From: Symsagittifera roscoffensis
Lineage: Eukaryota; Xenacoelomorpha; Acoela; Convolutidae
DNA: 64,000 nt
Direction of reading: 5' to 3'
Assembly (NCBI RefSeq): GCF_963678635.1
Contig: NW_026970820.1
Location: forward strand, 1,364,001 to 1,428,000
Every line of letters begins with the position of its first letter. Position 1 is the stretch's first letter. The position numbers and the translations under genes were made by a program. The notes under the pieces are model-generated. The model was given only the letters and a program-made list of their open reading frames with translations, was not told the DNA's origin and did not search any database. Shown here piece after piece: positions 57,563 to 64,000 of the stretch.

Positions 57563-59780
57563 CACAATCAGGTACTAGTGGCTTGTTTTGAGTTTTTAGT
57601 AATTTCTGGAACCAAAAGAGAGTGTCGTCAAGCAACGACATCATGTGGTCAAGCAAATACGTGGACTTCTACGCATTCCCATTCGCAATGCGCCCTTCGG
57701 CGCAAATGCCAATGCTCAATTAATTTTGCCAGGTGAAAAAAAAATTTTAAAGAAAAATTCTGATAAATTTTAATTTAAACTATCACCAAAAAACGCAAAG
57801 ATTTCAAAGTGTGAAACAATCAAGTTTTTGCTATTACCGGGCTTGCAATGAGACTGATGTTGGCAAAAGTAAAATAGAAAATGTAGAAAGTGGAAAGAAA
57901 AAAAATGTTCAAAATAAGAACGCAACATCAAAAACTTATTTGATCTCCGCTCAAATCATAATTCAAATCAGGCTGATTTCAGATTTTAAGCGTAGATTTT
58001 ACGGTTACGGCTGCTCCCTCTACAGGTCCCAGAGGGACCGAGTGAGCATCCTACATCGATCCAGGTTAACGGATAGTTGTTCTTAACTTTTCACAAAATT
58101 TTTTTACACTAATGCTTGTTTTCAATTACTCATGAGAAGCTGTATTAATTTAAAAAAAATTGATTTTATTAATCAATGCTTCCAAGAATAACTGATGTTA
58201 GGCGGTTACAAATGCGGTTGTTGAAAACTAGTAAGTGATAATGATGAGAAAAACTGTAAGTTTTCAAATGAATTTAAAAACTGTTTTTTTCTTTTTTTCT
58301 TTTGTAAATCGGTAGAAATGAATCATTTTTTTTTTCAAGTTTTCCTCGCAACACCCACTGTTCTTAAGTAATGAAGATTCCTCTTCTAGCCGTTTATAAT
58401 ACTTTGGCAGAAAAAACATCAATATGATGTAAAATGTTTTAAAAAAGAGAAAAATTTAAAAATTATGTTTTTTTTTAAAAATCAAAAATTTGTAATTTTC
58501 AAAATTGAAAAAAAAGTAAAAACTAATTACATATTACGATTCAGCGTACCCAACTTAGTGGCTATAGCATTTTGAATTACCAAAAAATGTTGAAAATTGT
58601 AGATTTTATGAAGTTTTCATTTTGGCTATTTTTCCTTTTCGCCTCCACTTAAGGCTTCTTTGAGCCAACTTGAGAAACTGGAATCTAAACAAGCTATACA
58701 GATAGTCTGAATGAGCCATTTTCAGCGTGATAACACCCCTGGAAGAAAAAAAACTGCAGAAAAGAAAGGGAATTTTGAACTTTAACCTTTTTTCTTCTTC
58801 AAATGGCGATACTTAGAATAATTTTTCAGCTGAAAAGTTCAAAAAAAATCAAAAAAATCAAATTTTGAAAAAATTTTAAAATAATCTCATCAGTCTGTTT
58901 ATTGGAGTCTTCGAGGTTTTTGGAGACCTTATCTGGCGGCTAAAAACAAGTGGATCACTTATTTTAAAATTTTGAGAAAGATCAAAAAAACATTTTTTTT
59001 CGACTTTTTTGACAGAATTCCGAAAGCAATATCTTGGCTAAAAACAAAAATGAGGGCCTGAAATTAGTACAAACAGTACTCCCACATAAAGTACATTAGG
59101 TTGGAAACAAAAAATTTACTCTGATTCAAAAATCGTTTTTTAACTTTATTTCTGAACAAAAAATTGTAAACAAATCAAAAACTTAAAAATTTTTTGAAAA
59201 AAATGATTGTTTTGAAAAAGTGCCAATTTTCAGCTGAAACTTTTCATTTTAGCTAAAAAAGCCAGAGCAAGGCCCTTTAAGCTCAAATAAATTAATTAAG
59301 CAAATTAAATTCAAGTTTTTTCGTTAAAGGCTTTTATTTTGAAAAAGTATTCAAAAATGGGTAAAAAAAAGTCAAAAAAATCAATTTTCTCAGATTCAAA
59401 AACCTCCACTACCATGATGATTAGTTCGTTAGATAGGACTGCTGAGATCAATTTAGACTTACTTTCATAAAAATATCAAAATTTTTATTTATTTTTGAGA
59501 ATTAAGCAAAATAAAAACTTTTCCCAAATTGGGCAAAAAGCCCAAATTAGCCCAAACACCTGTTAAAAATTGTTGGGTCAAAAAGTCACAAGAGGAAACC
59601 CCTATTCGTTTGACATTTTAGGGCCGCATGCAAAAAATTAGACCATTCTAACCTGACAATTTCGAGAATCGACCTTTTTGCAAAATTTCTCTATAGTCCA
59701 TTTGAGGGATATTACTTGTACCGGTGGGGGCCCCTACCCCACCTCAAAAAATTTTGTAATGCTGGAACGCGGCCACCTAG
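57563..59780 (+). repeat. C-family unit 12
   Basis: 2218 bp, head H2, tail type I. One G is missing from the 3' arm of the GC hairpin. Confidence 0.93.
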
Positions 59781-61995
59781 CACAATCAGGTACTAGTGGT
59801 GGATGTTTGTTTTTCGTATTTAGTCAAACCAAAAGAGAGTGCCGTCAAGCATCGACATCATGTGGTCAAGCAAATACATGGACTTCTACGCATTCCCATT
59901 AGCAATGCGCCCTTCGGGCGCAAATGCCAATGCTCAATTCATTTTGCCAGGTGAAAAAAAAACATTAATTAAAAAGTTCAGATAAATTTTACTTTAAACT
60001 ACCACCAAAAATTGTAAAGCTTTCAGAGTGTAAGACAATCAAGTCTTTGCCATTACCGGACATGCAGTGAGACTGGTTTTGGCAAAAGTAAAATAGAAAA
60101 TGTAGAAAATAGAAAGAAAGATTTGTTCAAAAAAAAGAACGCAACATCAAAAACTTATTTGATCTCCGCTAATGTCATAATTCCGATCAGGCTGATTTCA
60201 GATTTTAAGCGTAGAGTTTACGGTTACGGCTGCTCCCTCTACAGGTCCCAGAGGGACCGAGTGAGCATCCTACCTCGATCCAGGATAACGGATAGTTGTT
60301 TTTAGTTTTTCACAAAATTTTTTTTCACTATTCCTTGTTTTCAATTCCTCATGAGAAGCTGTATTAACTTTCAAAAAAATTGATTATATTAATCAATGCT
60401 TCCAAGAACAACTGATGTGAGGCGGTTACAAATGCGGTTGGTGAAAACTAGTATGGGATAATGATGACAAAATTTGTAAGTTTTCAAATGAATTTAAAAA
60501 CAGTTTTTTGCTTTTTTCTTTTATAAATTGGGAGAAATGAATCACTTTTTTTTAAGTTTTCCTCGCACCACCCACTGTTCTTAAGTAATGAAGATTCCTG
60601 TTCTAGCCGTTTATAACACTTTGGCAGAAAAAACATCAATATGATGTAAAATGTTTTAAAAAAAAGAAAAATTTAAAAATTATGTTTTACAAAAAAAATC
60701 AAAAACTTGTAATTTTCAAAATTGAAAAAAAGTGAAAATTAGTTGCATATTACGATTCAGCGTACCCAACTTAGTAGGTCTAGCATTTTAAATTACCAAA
60801 AAATATTGAAAATTGTAGATTTTATGAAGTTTTCATTTTGGCTATTTTTCCTTGTCGCCTCCACTTAAGGCACCTTTGAGCCAACTTGAGAAACTGGAAC
60901 CTAAACAAGCTGCACAGATGGTCAAAATGAGCCATTTTCAGCGTGATAACACGCCTGGAAGAAAAAAAACTCCAGAAAAGAGAGAAAATTATGAACTTGA
61001 ACCTTTTTTCTTCTTCAAATGGCGATACTTAGAATAATTTTTCAGCTGAAAAGTTCAAAAAATATCAAAAATTTCAAATTTTGACAAAAATTTTAAAAAA
61101 TCTCATCAGTCTATTTATTGGAGTGTTCGAGGTTTTGGGAGACCTTATCTGGCGGCTACCAACAAGTGGATCACTTATTTTAAAGTTTTGAGAAAGGTCA
61201 AAAAAACATGTTTTTTCGATTTTTTTGACAGAATTCCGGAAGCAATATCTTGGCTAAAAACAAGAATGAGGGCCTAAAATTAGTACAAACAGTACTCCCA
61301 CATAAGGTACATTAGGTTGGAAACAAAAAACTTACTCTGACTCAAAAATCGTTTTTTAACTTTATTTCTGAAGAAGAAATTGAAAAGAAATCAAAAACTT
61401 AAAAATTTTTTGAAAAAAATGATTGTTTTGAAAAAGTGCCAATTTTTAGCTGAAACTTTTCATTTTAGCTAATAAAGCCAGAGCAATGCCCTTTAAGCTC
61501 AAATAATTTAATTATGCAAATTATTTTCAAGTTTTTTCGTTAAAGCCTTTTATTTTGAAAAAGTATTCAAAAATGGGTAAAAAAAATTCAAAAAAATCAA
61601 TTTTCTCCGATTCAAAAACCTCCACTACCATGATGATTAGTGCGTTAGATAGGACTGCTGAGATCAATTTAGACGTTCTTTCATAAGTATATCAAAATTT
61701 TTACTTATTTTTGAGAATTAGGCAAAATAAAAACTTTTCCCAAATTGGGCAAAAAGCCCAAATTAGCCCAAACACCTGTTAAAAATTGTTGGGTCAAAAA
61801 ATCACAAAAGGAAACCCCTATTCGTTTGACATTTTAGGGCCGCATGCAAAAAATTAGACCAATCTAACCTGACAATTTCGAGAATCAACTTTTTTGTCAA
61901 GATTCTCTAAAGACCAATTTAGGGAGATTACTTGTACCGGTGGGGGCCCTACCCCACCTAAAAAATTTTTGAAATGTTGGAACGCGGCCACCTAG
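59781..61995 (+). repeat. C-family unit 13
   Basis: 2215 bp, head H2, tail type II. The stretch after the head matches unit 9 (ACCGGACATGCAGTGAGAC), and the middle matches unit 1. Confidence 0.93.
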
Positions 61996-64000
61996 CACCC
62001 TCAAGGTCACGTGTTGGATTTTTGTTTTTGGTATTTTCTGAAAACAAAAGAGAGCGTGGTCATGCATCGACATCATGTGCTCAAGCAAATACGTGGACTT
62101 CTACGCATTCCCATTCGCAATGCGCCCTTCGGGCGCAAATGCCAATGCTCAATTAATTTTGCCAGGTGAAAATTTTTTAAAGAAAAATTCTGATGAATTT
62201 TAAGTTAAACTACCACCAAAAAACGCAAAGTTTTCAAAGTGTGAAACAATCAAGTTTTTGCTAATACCGGGCATGCAGAGAGACTGGTTTCGGCAAAAAT
62301 AAAATGGAAAATGAAGGAAATGGAAAGAAAAAAATTGTTCAAAATAAGAACGCATTATGAAAAACTTATTTGATCTCCGCTAATGTCATAATTCCGATCA
62401 GGCTGATTTCAGATTTTAAGCGTAGGGTTTACAGTTACGGCTGCTCTCTCTACAGGTCCCAGAGGGACCGAGTGAGCATCCTACCTCGATCCAGGATAAC
62501 GGATAGTTGTTTTTAGTTTTTCACAATTTTTTTTTCACTAATGCTTGTTTTCACTTCCTCATGAGAAGCTGTATAAATTTTTAGAAAAACTGATTTTAAT
62601 AATCAATGCTTCCAAGAATAACTGATGTAAGGCGGTTACAAATGCGGTTGGTGAAAAGTAGTAAGGGATAATGATGAGAAAAATTGCAAGTTTTCAAATG
62701 AATTTAAAAACAGTTTTTTTTCTTTTTTCTTTTGTAAATTGGGAGAAATGAATCAGTTTTTTTTTTGTTTTCCTTGCACCACCCATTGTTCTTAAGTAAT
62801 GAAGATTCCTGTTCTAGCCGTTTATAACACTTTGGCAGAAACAACATCAATATGATGTAAAATGTTTTAAAAAAGAGAAAAAATTAAAAATTATGTTTTT
62901 TTTTTTAAAATCAAAATTTAGTTATTTTCAAAAATGTAAAAAAGTGAAAAACAATTGCATATTACGATTCACCGTACCCAAATTAGTGGGTCTAGTATTT
63001 TAAATTATCAAAAAATGTTGAAAATTGTGGATTTTATGAAGTTTTCATTCTGGCTATTTTTCCTTGTTGCCTCCACTTAAGGCACCTTTGAGCCAACTTG
63101 AGAAACTGGAACCTAAACAAGCTATAAAGATAGTCTGAATGAGCCATTTTCAGCGTGATAACACGCCTGGAAGAATAAAAAAATCCAGAAACGAAAGAAA
63201 ATTTTGAACTTTAACCGTTTTTCTTCTTCAAATGGCGATACTTAGAATAATTTTTCAGCTGAAAAGTTCAAAAAAAATCAAAAAATTCAAATTTTGAAGA
63301 AATTTAAAAAAATCTCATCAGTCTGTTCATTGGAGTCTTCGAGGTTTTGATAGACCTTATCTGGCGGCTAACAACTAAAGGATCACTTATTTTAAAAATT
63401 TGAGAAAGATCAAAAAAACATGTTTTTTCGATTTTTTTGACAGAATTCCGAAAGCGATATCTTGGCTAAAAACAAAATTGAGGGCCTAAAATTAGTAAAA
63501 AAAGTACTCCCACACAAAGTACATTAGGTTGGAAACAAAAAAAAGACTCTGACTCAAAAATCGTTTTTTAACTTTATTTCTGAACAAAAAATTGTAAAAA
63601 AATCAAAAAGTTAAATTTTTTTTGAAAAAAATGATTTTTTTGAAAAAGTGCCAATTTTTAGCTGAAACTTTTCATTTTAGCTAAGAAAGCCAGAGCAATG
63701 CCCTTTAAGCTCAAATAAATTAATTAACCAAACTGTTTTCAAGTTTTTTCGTTAAAGGCTTTTATTTTGAAAAAGTATTCAAAAATGGGTAAAAAAAAGT
63801 CAAAAAAATCATTTTTCTCCGATTCAAAAACCTCCACTACCATGATGATTAGTGCGTTAGATAGGACTGCTGAGATCAATTTAGACGTTCTTTCATAAGT
63901 ATATCGAATTTTTTACTTATTTTTGAGAATTAAGCAAAATAAAAACTTTTCCCAAATTGGGCAAAAAGCCCAAATTAGCCCAAACACCTGTTAAAAATTG
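61996..64000 (+). repeat. C-family unit 14, cut by window end
   Basis: 2005 bp present. Head H1 with a degraded palindrome (CACGTGTTGG). GC hairpin intact. The window ends in the GGGC/GCCC hairpin region before the unit terminus, so the array continues to the right. Confidence 0.92.

Noticed and set aside
28409-64000. CRISPR array
   Set aside because: Repeats are about 2.2 kb, with no short repeat-spacer alternation and no cas genes.

Overview
The window looks like intergenic DNA of a eukaryote, most likely an invertebrate animal. The evidence is very AT-rich non-coding sequence, a strong 3' splice site (pyrimidine run then TTTTTCAG) in front of the one long gene, several tRNA-derived sequences, and a Helitron-type transposon gene. 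There is no bacterial gene organisation. The U-rich acceptor would suit a nematode, but the species cannot be fixed from this sequence.

Layout. (1) 1-1300: the end of an array of tandem repeats, made of an A-family unit followed by the first ~110 bp of a B-family unit. (2) ~1300-13690: a 12.4 kb island of non-array DNA. It carries a microsatellite, five tRNA-like sequences and one intact 7.8 kb minus-strand gene (3898-11718). That gene encodes a 2606-residue Helitron replicase-helicase with an N-terminal 2A-like motif, zinc ribbon, OTU cysteine protease, HUH Rep nuclease and PIF1-type helicase. A possible upstream exon lies at 12656-12823. (3) ~13690-64000: about 50 kb of uninterrupted head-to-tail array with no credible protein-coding gene.

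The array is built from three related families: A (about 1.63 kb, two full copies plus one partial), B (2.3-2.5 kb, six full copies plus partials, each with three internal ~522 bp subrepeats) and C (about 2.21 kb, thirteen full copies plus one partial). Every unit ends in the same way: a GC-rich hairpin whose two arms differ between families in a base-paired manner, a 29-34 nt spacer, then a conserved block ending in CTAG. The next unit begins at the following base. Twenty-three such junctions are present, including A to B, B to A, B to C and C to B changes, and all break at the same nucleotide.

My reading is that A, B and C are non-autonomous elements with defined ends, probably rolling-circle (Helitron/Helentron-like), multiplied by end-specific joining and later shuffled by recombination. 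The Rep-helicase in the island is a candidate driver, but no shared terminus between that gene's element and the array has been demonstrated. The array structure and hairpin covariation are seen directly in the sequence; the mechanism is inference.
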